A stretch of DNA of 64,000 bases from CAZJHD01 sp964545855. Its GTDB lineage: Bacteria; Planctomycetota; UBA1135; JACQFD01. The stretch lies in contig CAZJHD010000016.1 in NCBI GenBank assembly GCA_964545855.1, positions 1-64,000 on the forward strand, given 5' to 3'. The notes below the pieces were generated by a model that was not told where the DNA came from, did not search any database, and saw only the letters and a list, made by a program, of their open reading frames with translations. The translations under genes were made by a program, and so were the position numbers. This document shows positions 16,775 through 26,113 of this stretch, one piece after another; the stretch's first letter is position 1; each line of letters begins with the position of its first letter.

Positions 16775-18726
16775 CGGAAGTCTCCCGCCGCCGGCTCGCG
16801 GAGCGTCCAACCGAGGCGCTTCGCCGTCTCCTCGTTCGGCGTGAAGTCCTCGTGGAGCGTTCCGTTCTCGACGAGGATCCGGCGGAGCGCCGCTGGGTAC
16901 TGCGTGGCGAAGGGCACGCCGCGCACCTCGGGGATCCAGCCCTGGTTCTCGCGGATCGGCGAGAGCCCCGAGTAGCCGCGGCGCACTCCGTTCACGAAGT
17001 AGGAGAAGTCGACGTCCGCGGTTCCCCGGACGACGACGCGATCGAGGTCGACCGACTCGACGCAGAGCACCGCGAGGTCGCCGATCGGAGTGAGCTGCCC
17101 CGTGAGCCCCTGCGCCTCGGTGACGAGCCGGAACTCCTCCGGGACCTCGACGACGGCCGCTCCGCCGACGATGCGGCCCGTGCCTCGGAAGTAGGTTCCC
17201 GACTCGTTCCCCTCGAGGCAGACGAAGCGGATCTCCTTCGAGGCGTCCGCAGGATGGGGCTGCACGAAGAACTTCGCGCCGTTGCCGCCGAAGTCGCCGT
17301 CCGCGTAGACGCCGAATCCCGACGCCGAGTAGGTCTTGCCGCGAACGCCGTAGGAGACGCCGCCCGAGCCGATCCCCGCGTCCCCACGGACGCCCCGACC
17401 CGTCGACGAGTAATGGTCGGCGAACACGCCCGCGGTCGCCGACGAGGAGCTCGTCTGGTTGACGAAGAAGCCCGCGTACCCCGAGGGCGAGATCGCGGTC
17501 GCGAATACTCCGTAGGCGGCGCCCGTCGCCGCCGTGGACTCTGCGCGAACGGCGGAGCCGATCGGGGCTTGGCTCCGGCCGTAGACCCCGATGGCGCTCC
17601 CGACGGGAGACGCCGCGAGCCCGATCACGCCCGTTCCCGTGTTCGACTCGCTCACTCCGTAGACGCCGTAGTTGCTGCCGGACGTGGAGCTCGCGTAGCC
17701 GTAGACGCCGGACCCGAGCGTCGTCGTGCTGGTCCCGAAGACGCCGTAGGTGGTGCCGGTCTGCGTCGCGTTCGACGCGAGGCCGACGACCCCGCGGCCG
17801 CTCCCCGAGACGGTGGACTCCCCGACGAGCCCCGCCACGAAGGCGCCGGCGCTCGTCGTGCGGGCGCGCAGCGCGATCGACCCGTTCGCCGCCGCCGTCG
17901 ACTCCACGTCGACGGCGGGATTCGACGTCGAGACCATCGGAGACGCGAGATCCGCGGCGGCGATGGAGCCGTTGGCGATCTGGGACGAGCCGACGGCGCT
18001 CGAGGCGATCGCAGCGCTCGTGACCGCGTTGGCTCCGAGCTTCGCCGAGGTGACGCTCCCGTTCGCGAGATCCGCCGTGCCGACGGAGAGGTCGGCGATG
18101 GCCGTGCCGTCGACGGCGCTCGGCAGCAGGACCCCCGAGCCGACCGACGCCGGCGCGAGCGCGGCAGCCGTGACCGCTCCGGCCGCGAGCGCCGCCGCCT
18201 TCACGGCGCCGGGGGCGATCTTCGAGGCCGTGACGCTGCCGTCGGCGAGGTCGCTCGTGGCGATCGTGAGGTCGAGGACGTGCGCCGATTGGATCAGGCC
18301 GTTGGGGATCACCGTGCCGGAGCTCAACGCCGCGACGGTCGCGGCCCGCCGCGCGAAGGGAACGCTGGCGATCCGTGTCCTCGGGACCATCTCGAGATCG
18401 TTCCCGACCCGCAGGGCGAGCCATCGATCGCCGCCGTCGAAGAGACCGGAGCCGAGCGGGGTCACGGAGCCGAGGAGCACGTTCACGACGCCGTCGAGCG
18501 CCGTCGCCGCGTGGGTCTCGCTCCAGAGGAGGACGCCCGCCGCCGCCGCGTCGTAGAGGCGCACGTCGAGGCTGACGGGGCCCACGATCGGCGCCCCCGC
18601 GGAGTCGGCGAGGCGCGCCTGGAAGTGGAGGAGGCTCGGCGGGTCCTGGGCCCGGCTCGGGGGCGCGCCGGCGACGAGCAGCAGGAGCGAGAGCAGAGCG
18701 ATCGGGAGAGTGCCATGGACGCGCAT
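16771..18726 (-). CDS. Secreted GVYG-repeat (tail-fibre-like) protein, copy 1
   Basis: 651 residues, first gene of the coupled operon. Signal peptide LPIALLSLLLLVAGAPPSRAQ. Same plan as the 14046-15845 product: N-terminal domain (LLHFQARLADSAGAPIVGP ... VNVLLGSVTPLG), then a longer run of ADLASGSVTSAKL-like short repeats (about 190-260), then 26-residue GVYG units (about 290-470), then the conserved C-terminal domain (GAKFFVQPHPADASKEIRF, LEGNESGTYFRG, EDFTPNEETAKRLGW). A duplication that kept an unrelated IPT gene between the copies is implied. The conserved C-terminus may be an assembly or attachment domain. Confidence 0.78.
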   Translation of the reverse strand: MRVHGTLPIALLSLLLLVAGAPPSRAQDPPSLLHFQARLADSAGAPIVGPVSLDVRLYDAAAAGVLLWSETHAATALDGVVNVLLGSVTPLGSGLFDGGDRWLALRVGNDLEMVPRTRIASVPFARRAATVAALSSGTVIPNGLIQSAHVLDLTIATSDLADGSVTASKIAPGAVKAAALAAGAVTAAALAPASVGSGVLLPSAVDGTAIADLSVGTADLANGSVTSAKLGANAVTSAAIASSAVGSSQIANGSIAAADLASPMVSTSNPAVDVESTAAANGSIALRARTTSAGAFVAGLVGESTVSGSGRGVVGLASNATQTGTTYGVFGTSTTTLGSGVYGYASSTSGSNYGVYGVSESNTGTGVIGLAASPVGSAIGVYGRSQAPIGSAVRAESTAATGAAYGVFATAISPSGYAGFFVNQTSSSSATAGVFADHYSSTGRGVRGDAGIGSGGVSYGVRGKTYSASGFGVYADGDFGGNGAKFFVQPHPADASKEIRFVCLEGNESGTYFRGTGRIVGGAAVVEVPEEFRLVTEAQGLTGQLTPIGDLAVLCVESVDLDRVVVRGTADVDFSYFVNGVRRGYSGLSPIRENQGWIPEVRGVPFATQYPAALRRILVENGTLHEDFTPNEETAKRLGWTLREPAAGDFR

Positions 18727-18863
18727 CGGAGCCTCGAGGGAAGGATGGTCTCGGGGCCCGAAGCGGAGGAACGGCGTGCGGGCGAACGCGCGCGCGGAGG
18801 GAACCCGCGCGACTTTCCCGAGGAGCGCGGTCGGTCACGCCCACGACGACCGATCGAGGCGAT

Positions 18864-20231
18864 CTACGGCTTCTTCTCGTCCCTCCTCTCGTCCGGCATC
18901 CTCTCCTGCTCCTTCGCCCGCAGCCGGATCTCCTGCAGGTTCATCGCGTAGCGGCTCCCGGGCGGATTCGGCTTCAGCGTGGAGCCGGGGTTGCCGGCGC
19001 TGTAGTTCGCCGCGTAGCAGAGCCAGGCCGTGCGGCCGTCCTCGTTGATGAACTTGGAGGGGAGGTTCACGAAGTAGCCCTGCTCGCCGAAGTTCTCCAT
19101 GTACACCACGAGCTTCCACGGCCCCGTGATCCTCTCCGACTCGAGAATGTACGTGTGATAGGGGCCCGTCGCCGCCCGCCCGTCGGTGGCGAGGAAGAGG
19201 TACCGCTTCAGGGGCGCGTTGTAGGTCATCACCGCCGCGCCGACCCGGTCCTTCCACGAGAGGAGCGGTTTCATCTTCGCGCGCTCGCGCGTCCAGACCG
19301 GCTCGCCCTTCTCGTCGTGACCGGCGAAGAACTCGTACTGGCTCGCGTCGTTGATCGTCTTCGGGCTCGGCACGACGCGGAGGAGGAACGCCTCGTCGCC
19401 GATGCACCAGCTGGAGACGACCTGGCGCGGGTCGGCGCGAGGCGCGCTCGCGCCGTGCGCCACGAGGTAGGCCTTGCCGTCCGGCGAGTGCTCCATGTTC
19501 TTGCCGAAGTCGACGAAGAAGGGCTCGCCGATCCGGATGGGGCCGCCCTTCGGCTTCCCCTCCGCGTCGAGCGGCATCTCGTCGAAGAGCGGCTTCGCGG
19601 GATCGTTGGGCTCGTCGCTCCAGGTCCTCCCGTAGTCCTTCGAGATGCGGAAGCCGACGAAGGAGCCGACCCAGGCCCAGGGGAGAGGCTTCTCGCCATG
19701 GAGCAGGTGCCCGGCCGCGCCCTCGGGATGGCTCCCGTAGTACCAGACTCCGTCGTGCACCAGGCTCCCCGACGGGTAGCGCGCGTCGTAGTGGCCGGCC
19801 GGCGTCGGGAGCGCGCCGAGGCCGATGACCTGGAGGTCCATCGGATCGTCGCCGACGATCTTGCCGTAGCCCGCGTTCGACTCGGCGCCCTTCGCACCGA
19901 GGGTCGAGACGCGCGCGCGCGTGCCGTCCGGCAGCACGTTCTCGACGAAGCCGTCGGAGAAGGGCGAGTAGAGGTTCCCGTCGGAGGCCCAGGACGGATA
20001 CCAGCAATCCGCGTTCGTGTACTCGCGGTGACGCCCCGTGAAGGTGACTCCGACGAGGTCCTCCGAGGGCTCGAAGGGGCAATCGGCCGGAGGCTTCGAG
20101 GGCCAGTCGATGGGCGAATAGAGCTTCGAGTCGTGAGCCTGCGCCGTCGCCGCGCCCGCGAGGATCACGCTCTGCAGCAGCGCGAGCACCGGGAGCGTGA
20201 GTCGGACGCGCGGGCTCGGGACGCTCGTCAT
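18864..20231 (-). CDS. Secreted DUF4185-like / five-bladed propeller protein
   Basis: 455 residues. The ATG at 20231 is chosen because it puts the signal peptide (RLTLPVLALLQSVILAGAATAQ) near the N-terminus; an in-frame ATG at 20285 would add a basic 18-residue leader. Repeated motifs such as YPSWASDGNLYSPFSDG, HDGVWYYGSHPEG, RISKDYGRTWSDE, NMEHSPDGKAYLVAHG and GPWKLVVYMENFGEQGYF are those of beta-propeller 'glycosyl hydrolase-like' (DUF4185/GH43-like) proteins. No certain catalytic carboxylates can be assigned, so activity on a glycan is inference. The C-terminus is highly charged (KEQERMPDERRDEKKP). It lies 137 nt upstream of the GVYG operon on the same strand. Confidence 0.7.
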   Translation of the reverse strand: MTSVPSPRVRLTLPVLALLQSVILAGAATAQAHDSKLYSPIDWPSKPPADCPFEPSEDLVGVTFTGRHREYTNADCWYPSWASDGNLYSPFSDGFVENVLPDGTRARVSTLGAKGAESNAGYGKIVGDDPMDLQVIGLGALPTPAGHYDARYPSGSLVHDGVWYYGSHPEGAAGHLLHGEKPLPWAWVGSFVGFRISKDYGRTWSDEPNDPAKPLFDEMPLDAEGKPKGGPIRIGEPFFVDFGKNMEHSPDGKAYLVAHGASAPRADPRQVVSSWCIGDEAFLLRVVPSPKTINDASQYEFFAGHDEKGEPVWTRERAKMKPLLSWKDRVGAAVMTYNAPLKRYLFLATDGRAATGPYHTYILESERITGPWKLVVYMENFGEQGYFVNLPSKFINEDGRTAWLCYAANYSAGNPGSTLKPNPPGSRYAMNLQEIRLRAKEQERMPDERRDEKKP

Positions 20232-20356
20232 CGGAGGATCCGGGGCGGGTGGCCGATGGGGGCGCCGATGATCGCGCGCCGGCATGGATCGTCAAGGCGA
20301 GTTGTCCGCGCCGCTGGCGACTTGTCCGCCTTCGACCGCACGGGAACAATCGGCGC

Positions 20357-22765
20357 ATGGCCGAACGGGCTCGATGGCTCGCCGCCCTCGTCACCGCTTC
20401 CGTGGCGCCGTTGGCGCTCGCGACGGGCGGACCGGCGATGGGGCAGGCGTCGGGTCTCTCTGTCCCGATCTCCTCGAGCGCCGTGGTTGGCCCGGCCGGC
20501 GCGCACGCCGGTCAGGACGCACGGCCGTCGGGCAACGCCCTCGCGCGCGGTCGCGGCCGCGTCGTCGACCGCGACGGGAATCCCATCGAGGGCGCCTCGA
20601 TCCGCCGCGTCGATCCCTACCTCACCGCGGGCCGGCCCGTGCCCGTCGCCACGAGCGACCGGGACGGGCGCTTCGAGATCGCCACCGATCTCGAGGGCAA
20701 CACCGCGATCGGCGTGACTCTCGTCGTTCGGAAGCAGGGCTACGCATCCGCCTCGACGGGCGGGCTCTTCGTGTCGGGTGGCGCCGTCGCTCTCGAGGAC
20801 GTCGTTCTCGATCGGGGCGGCGAGATCGCCGGGCGCATCCTCCGACCGGGAGGAGAGGCAGTGCTCGCTGCGGCGGTGTGGGCGATGCGCGAGTCCGGCG
20901 CTGGCGAGTCGGTCCCACCGTTCGCGACCGAGCCCGCACGGGGCTCCGGGCGAGACGACCGGGTTCGCTGGCTCGACTCCTCCGTGACCGACCCCGAGGG
21001 GAGCTTCCGCCTCGAGGGGCTGCTCCCGGGGAGATACCGCATCTGGGCGTCGTCGAGCGATCACGAGGCGCCTTGGGCGAGGAGCGAGCCCCTCGAGGTC
21101 GAGCCAGGTGGGAGCATCGCCGACGTAATGGTGATTCTCGATGACCCCCGTGCGGGCGATCTGCTCGAGGGGATCGTTCTCGACCCCGCGGGAGAGCCCT
21201 TTCCGGCCTTCCTGAGCGTGCGAGTCGCGGGCTCCTCGAGAGGCTTCGAGCTCGGCGCGAACGGCCGATTCAGCGTCCACGCGCAGCGATCCACGAAGGG
21301 AGAGCGCGTGCCCAACGACCTCTCCGCGAGCGACACCGAGGAGCGATTCCACGCGGCGCTGCAATTGGGAGTCGCCCCTGGGACCAAGGGGATCGTGCTG
21401 CGGCTGCGCCCGCCTCGGCGCGTGAGAGTCCTCGCGACCGACGGATCGGGAGAGCCCCTCGAGTGGTTCTCGGCGGAGACGATGGACGACCCCTACCAGG
21501 CGACCGGCTTCGGCGATCGACTGGATCGATGGCCCGGTGGGCGGCTCGTCCTGGCTCGGCCCGTCCCGTTCCGGATCAAGATCACTGCGCCGCGGCGCGA
21601 GACTGTGATCGTCGGGCCCTTCGACCCGGAACAATTGCCGGAGCGGATCGACGTCGCTCTTCCCGCGCTCGCCGGAGTCCACGGCCGAGTCACGGTGCGC
21701 GGAGAGCCCATCGCCGGAGCCAGGGTCACGCTCCACCGATCTCGGGTTCGCGGCCGGAGAGAGCCTTTCCCGTTCCACACGAGCCCGGGCTCGCGGGCGT
21801 TCGCGACCACGGACGCCGACGGTCGGTTCCAGCTCGACCACCGCGAGACGGGGACGATCTGCGTCCGTGTGGAGGCCGGAGGATTCGCGCCCGCCGAGTG
21901 GGGACCGCAGCGCGTCGATGCGGAGCGGGGGCTGCGAGGCCTTTCGGTCGAGCTCGGGGTGGGAGGTGCGCTCGAGGGGCGTGTGCTCGTGGCCGAGGGC
22001 TCGCCGGCGCACGGGACCCTCGTCGGGATCTCGCGCGGCGACGGTTTTCCGCGCTCTGAGCGCGCCGGTCCGGACGGCGCCTTCCGTTTCGAGGGGCTCA
22101 CGCCGGGCCGCTACGACGTGCGCGCGATCGCGGTCGCACCGGACGCCAACACGAGCTCCGAGTCGATCGACGAGATGGAGGCGACCGAGAGCCCCTGGGT
22201 GTGCGAGGTCCGTGAGGGCGAGACGACCCGCTACGACCTCGACCTCCGAGCCCCGCGGAGCGCGAGGCTCGAAGGCTCCGTTCGCCTCGGAGGCGCGTGG
22301 GTCGGCGCCGAGGTCCGCTTCGGGACGGCGATCGACCTCGGGCCGACACGGCCGCCCGTCGCACTCGTCGATGCCGACGGCCGATTCGCGTTCGACGTCG
22401 AGGGGACGGGGTGGCGCCACCTGCGCATCGATGCAATGGAGAAGAGCGGTGCGACGGTCTCCCTCGTCGACTCGCCGGCGATCGATCCGGGTGTCCAGCG
22501 ATGGGGCGTCGACGAGGAGGCCGGGCGCATCGAGGGGCGCGTCACGGGGCCACGCGAAGGCTCCCTCGAGATCCTGGTGCGTGCGCGACCCGACGGAGTG
22601 ATCTACGCGGCGCGCGTCCGGCCGGGACCCGACGGTGCCTTCGTCGTGGAACGGGCTCCCGCGGGGGAGGTCCGAGTTCGCCGCTTGGAGCCCGATGGTG
22701 AGCTCGGCCCGGTGGTGAAGGCCGTCGTGACTCCGGGAGAGGCGGCGAAGGTCGAGCTTCCCTGA
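20357..22765 (+). CDS. Secreted protein of repeated carboxypeptidase-regulatory-like domains
   Basis: 802 residues; the ATG at 20357 is preferred over an in-frame upstream start because the signal peptide (RWLAALVTASVAPLALATGGPAMGQ) follows directly. The mature part is a string of CarboxypepD_reg/MSCRAMM-like beta-sandwiches, each with G.V.D..G.PI.GA....... DG.F....: for example GRGRVVDRDGNPIEGASI, LEGIVLDPAGEPFPAFLSV, VHGRVTVRGEPIAGARVTL, LEGRVLVAEGSPAHGTLV, FRFEGLTPGRYDVRAIA. No enzyme domain is present. Such tandem Ig-like proteins act as rigid stalks or adhesins. It diverges from the propeller gene at 20231 and faces the S9 fusion gene. Confidence 0.72.
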   Translation: MAERARWLAALVTASVAPLALATGGPAMGQASGLSVPISSSAVVGPAGAHAGQDARPSGNALARGRGRVVDRDGNPIEGASIRRVDPYLTAGRPVPVATSDRDGRFEIATDLEGNTAIGVTLVVRKQGYASASTGGLFVSGGAVALEDVVLDRGGEIAGRILRPGGEAVLAAAVWAMRESGAGESVPPFATEPARGSGRDDRVRWLDSSVTDPEGSFRLEGLLPGRYRIWASSSDHEAPWARSEPLEVEPGGSIADVMVILDDPRAGDLLEGIVLDPAGEPFPAFLSVRVAGSSRGFELGANGRFSVHAQRSTKGERVPNDLSASDTEERFHAALQLGVAPGTKGIVLRLRPPRRVRVLATDGSGEPLEWFSAETMDDPYQATGFGDRLDRWPGGRLVLARPVPFRIKITAPRRETVIVGPFDPEQLPERIDVALPALAGVHGRVTVRGEPIAGARVTLHRSRVRGRREPFPFHTSPGSRAFATTDADGRFQLDHRETGTICVRVEAGGFAPAEWGPQRVDAERGLRGLSVELGVGGALEGRVLVAEGSPAHGTLVGISRGDGFPRSERAGPDGAFRFEGLTPGRYDVRAIAVAPDANTSSESIDEMEATESPWVCEVREGETTRYDLDLRAPRSARLEGSVRLGGAWVGAEVRFGTAIDLGPTRPPVALVDADGRFAFDVEGTGWRHLRIDAMEKSGATVSLVDSPAIDPGVQRWGVDEEAGRIEGRVTGPREGSLEILVRARPDGVIYAARVRPGPDGAFVVERAPAGEVRVRRLEPDGELGPVVKAVVTPGEAAKVELP

Positions 22766-22893
22766 CTGCGTCGTCGGGCGCCAATCGGCGTCCACACGAT
22801 CGCGAGCGCCCGAGCGTCCGCTCCGGTGTCGGGCGGATCCCCGCGGAGGCGGTCCCTCGAGCCGCGGGAGGCCTGCTCGCGGGGCTCGACCGC

Positions 22894-25800
22894 TCACCGT
22901 CGGCGCGCGGGTCCGGCGGCGCGCGCGCCGATCTCCTGCAGCCGCTCCACGAAGCGCCGCTCGGCGCCGCGGCCCTGCGGCTCGCCGTTCATCAGCAGCA
23001 CGGATCCGACGCCGTCCTCGAGCCGGAGCTCCATGCGCGTCGCGACGCCCGGGTCGCCGCCGTCGTGGCCCCAGGAAGTCGTCCCGGCAAGGCGCTCTCG
23101 GATCCACGCGAGCCCCTGGTCCTCGTCGATCTCGGGCCGCTGGACCCGGAGCATCTCGGAGACCGTCTCCGCGCGGAGGATGCGGACGCCGTCGAGCTCG
23201 CCGCCGCGCTGGTACGCCTGGAGGAAGCGCGCGAGCCCCTTCGCGGAGAGCCGCAGCGTGCCGGAGGCGAAGTCGAGGTAGGCGTGGTGGCCGAGCCGCT
23301 CGAAGCCCCTCTCCCGCGACCAGCGCTGGGGGACCGCGACGCGGCCGACGTCCACGTCCGCGAGGCGATACCCGCCCTCGATCCGCAGCGGCGCGAGCAC
23401 GCGATCGCGCGCGAGCCGCTCGAAGGGCATGCGGGCGGCCGACTCCGCGACGAGGGCGGCCAGCGCGAAGCCGACGTTCGCGTAGCGGTGGCGCGCGCCC
23501 GGCGCCCAGCGCTGGAAGCTCCTCTCCGCCGAATGGAGCGCGCCGCCCGGCAGGAAGTACGCGGCGATCGAGTCGCGCAGCGAGAGCGGATAGTCGCCGT
23601 CGATCACCCACGTGCCCTCGAGCGCGATCCAGTTGTCGCGGAGGCCCGCCGTGTGCGTGAGCAGCATCCGCGTCGTGATCGGGACGTCCGGGTGCGCGGG
23701 GTGCCGCACGGGAAAGGGCAGCACGTCGTTCACGTCGGCGTCGAGGTCGAGCGCACCCGCCTCGACGAGCTGCAGGACGACCGTCGCGGTGACGGTCTTG
23801 GAGACGGACGCGAGCTGGAAGAGCGTGTCCTCGGCGACGGGGATGCGGGCCGCCGGGTCGGCCCAGCCGTAGGCCCCCGACCAGAGCAGCTCCCCGTCCT
23901 TCACGACCGCCGCGGAGAGCCCGGGGATCCGCGCCTCCTCCATCCGCGCGACGAAGAACTCGTCGTCGGCCGAGAGCGTGCGGTGCGCGTCGAGCCAGCC
24001 GCGATCGGCCTCGCTCTCCGCGCCGGCGGCGACCTCCGCCTCGCGCGCCCGCCGCGGCGCGCGCTCTCCGAGCATGTGGCGCTCGAACCAGCGCAGCTCC
24101 TCCTCGAGCGCGATGCGCCGCAGGCGCGGCTCGTCGAGGTCGTGCCCCTGGCGGGGGAACTTCACGAAGCGCACGGGCACTTCCCGCGCGCGCAGCGCCG
24201 TGAAGAACATCTGGCTCTGGTTGACGGTCGAGACGTCGTCCTCCTCGCCATGCAGCAGGAGCGTCGGCGTCACGACGTTCGCGACGTGGGTGAGCGCCGA
24301 GCGCCGGGCCCACTCCTCGCGGTCTTCCCAGGGGTCGCTCCCGATGTAGTGGAGCCGAAGATCGAACATCACTCCGCCGCCGGTCTCCGCCGCCCAGTCG
24401 CCGACCATCGCGCCGAGGGACGCGGCCCTGAACCGTTTCGTCTGCGTGATCGTCCAGGCGCCGAGGACCCCGCCCCAGCTCCAGCCGCGGAGCGCGAGGC
24501 GGTCCGGGTCGGCGACGCCGCGCGCGATCAGCGCATCGACTCCGCTCATGAGGTCGTGGTACTCGCCGCCGCCGACGTCGCCCATGAGGGCGCGCAGGTG
24601 CTCGTCTCCGTAGCTGTCGCTCCCGCGGGGATTGGGCGCGAGGACGGCGTAGCCGCTCGCGGCGAGGAGCTGCTGCTCCGGCTCGAACCGCGCGCCCCAG
24701 TGGTCCGGCGGGCCGCCGTGGATGTCCAGGACGAGCGGGAGCGGCGACGCGCCGATCCGGTGCGGCGGCAACGTCAGGACTCCCTCCACCTCGCGCCCGT
24801 CCGTGCTCGTCCAGCGCACGATCTCGCTCGGCGCGACGGCCACCTCCGTGCCGACCCAGGGGTTCGCGTTCGTCAGGCGCACGGGCGAGTCGCGGGACGC
24901 GTCCGCGATCCAGAGGTCGGCGGGCTCGCCGTGGTCCTCGAGCGTGAAGGCGTAGGCCGACCCGTCGGCGGAGAACCTCTGCACGACGAGCGTGCCCGGC
25001 GAGCTCGTCCGCGCGCGCACCTCCCCGGACGCGAGGTCCAGCTCGAACAGGTTCGCCGTCACGCCGCGCGTCTCTCCGAAGAGAAGGCTCTTCGCGTCGG
25101 GCGCCCACCAGAAGCCGCGCAGCGCGCCCCGGTGCTGCCCCTCGAGCCGGCGCGCGTCTCCCGTGAGCGGGTCCACGAGCCAGAGGTACCCGTGCCTGAG
25201 GTCGAACCGCTCGGCGTCCGGCGCGCGGTAGGCGATCCAGCGTCCGTCCGGCGACCACGTTGGCGACTCCTCCGGCGCCTCGTTCTCCGTGAGCTGCAGC
25301 ACCATCCCGTTGCGCCGATCTGCGACGTACAGCTCCGAGCGCCAGAACTCGTTCGCGCGGTTGTCGGAGCAGGCCGTGAAGGCGACGCGCTCGCCGTCCG
25401 GCGCGACGTCGAGGTCGCCGATGGTCACCTCCAGGTCGGTGAGCCGGCGCTCCACGCCCGTCGCGAGGTCGTGGACCCAGAGGTTGCTCCAGCGCTGCGG
25501 GCGAAGACCGTTCCCGTCCTCGCCGACGAAGACCGCGTCGCCGCCGGCGTCCCACTCGGCCTGCGCGGCGGGGTCCCGCGGCTCCTCGGCGGTGAAGTAG
25601 ACGCGCGCGCCGTCGGGAGACCAGGCGTACCGGTCGACCCCGCCCGCGTGGCGCGTGACCTGCTCCGCGCTGTCGTCGTGGAGGCCCACCACGAAGACCT
25701 GCTCGGCGCCGCCGGTCTCGGCGAGGTACGAGATCCGCGCGCCGCCGGGCGCGAAGCGGACCTCGCGCGCGTCGTCGAGGTCGCGCCGGCGCTCCGTGCG

Positions 25801-26061
25801 GCGGTCGTCCGACGCGGCGAGGAAGAACGCGCGGCGGTGGTCGTTCTCCTCCAGGTCCATCCAGCGCTCGCTGTAGAGCACCCACGCGCCGTCGGGCGAG
25901 AGCTCGACGTCGCCGATGCGGACGAGCGCGAGGGTGTCCTCGACGGACCAGGGGCGAGGACCCTCCTCGCGCGGCGCGGAGGGCACGGGCCGGTCGGGTC
26001 TCGTCGCGCAGCTGGAGGAGAGGAGGGCGAGGACCAGCGCGGGCAGGGGAAAGCGATGCAT
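22894..26061 (-). CDS. Lipoprotein: S9 prolyl-oligopeptidase family peptidase fused to a beta-lactamase-fold serine hydrolase
   Basis: 1055 residues with lipobox LSSSCA. Residues about 35-400 form a WD40/TolB-like propeller (VELSPDGAWVLYSE, DVAPDGERVAFTA, TWSPDGRWIAYRA). The alpha/beta-hydrolase peptidase follows with nucleophile Ser in GWSWGG (about 527), Asp in HGEEDDVS (about 607) and His in RQGHDLDEP (about 639): a full catalytic triad. After a charged linker (about 665-700) a class C beta-lactamase-like domain starts (IPGLSAAVVKDGELLWSG) with SVSK (about 750), YAN (about 859) and HDGG (about 1000). Both active sites look intact. Probably an envelope-anchored enzyme that hydrolyses peptides and perhaps D-amino-acid peptides or esters. 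The frame is continuous, with no sign of a frameshift between the halves. Confidence 0.87.
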   Translation of the reverse strand: MHRFPLPALVLALLSSSCATRPDRPVPSAPREEGPRPWSVEDTLALVRIGDVELSPDGAWVLYSERWMDLEENDHRRAFFLAASDDRRTERRRDLDDAREVRFAPGGARISYLAETGGAEQVFVVGLHDDSAEQVTRHAGGVDRYAWSPDGARVYFTAEEPRDPAAQAEWDAGGDAVFVGEDGNGLRPQRWSNLWVHDLATGVERRLTDLEVTIGDLDVAPDGERVAFTACSDNRANEFWRSELYVADRRNGMVLQLTENEAPEESPTWSPDGRWIAYRAPDAERFDLRHGYLWLVDPLTGDARRLEGQHRGALRGFWWAPDAKSLLFGETRGVTANLFELDLASGEVRARTSSPGTLVVQRFSADGSAYAFTLEDHGEPADLWIADASRDSPVRLTNANPWVGTEVAVAPSEIVRWTSTDGREVEGVLTLPPHRIGASPLPLVLDIHGGPPDHWGARFEPEQQLLAASGYAVLAPNPRGSDSYGDEHLRALMGDVGGGEYHDLMSGVDALIARGVADPDRLALRGWSWGGVLGAWTITQTKRFRAASLGAMVGDWAAETGGGVMFDLRLHYIGSDPWEDREEWARRSALTHVANVVTPTLLLHGEEDDVSTVNQSQMFFTALRAREVPVRFVKFPRQGHDLDEPRLRRIALEEELRWFERHMLGERAPRRAREAEVAAGAESEADRGWLDAHRTLSADDEFFVARMEEARIPGLSAAVVKDGELLWSGAYGWADPAARIPVAEDTLFQLASVSKTVTATVVLQLVEAGALDLDADVNDVLPFPVRHPAHPDVPITTRMLLTHTAGLRDNWIALEGTWVIDGDYPLSLRDSIAAYFLPGGALHSAERSFQRWAPGARHRYANVGFALAALVAESAARMPFERLARDRVLAPLRIEGGYRLADVDVGRVAVPQRWSRERGFERLGHHAYLDFASGTLRLSAKGLARFLQAYQRGGELDGVRILRAETVSEMLRVQRPEIDEDQGLAWIRERLAGTTSWGHDGGDPGVATRMELRLEDGVGSVLLMNGEPQGRGAERRFVERLQEIGARAAGPARRR

Positions 26062-26072
26062 CGTGATCCCAG

Positions 26073-26078
26073 ACCCTA
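26073..26078 (-). promoter_or_regulatory. TANNNT box (TAGGGT) 11 nt before the S9 fusion start
   Basis: On the minus strand TAGGGT ends 11 nt before the ATG at 26061. If it acts as a -10 element, the transcript would begin at or near the ATG. Confidence 0.35.
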
Positions 26079-26113
26079 AGCGGAACCGGTGCGCTGCCTC
26101 CCTTCCCGATCGG

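Noticed and set aside
20228..25885. A very long minus-strand open frame (about 1885 codons) covering several genes
   Set aside because: Arginine/proline-rich shadow of high GC; it runs opposite or out of frame to genes with clear domains on both strands.
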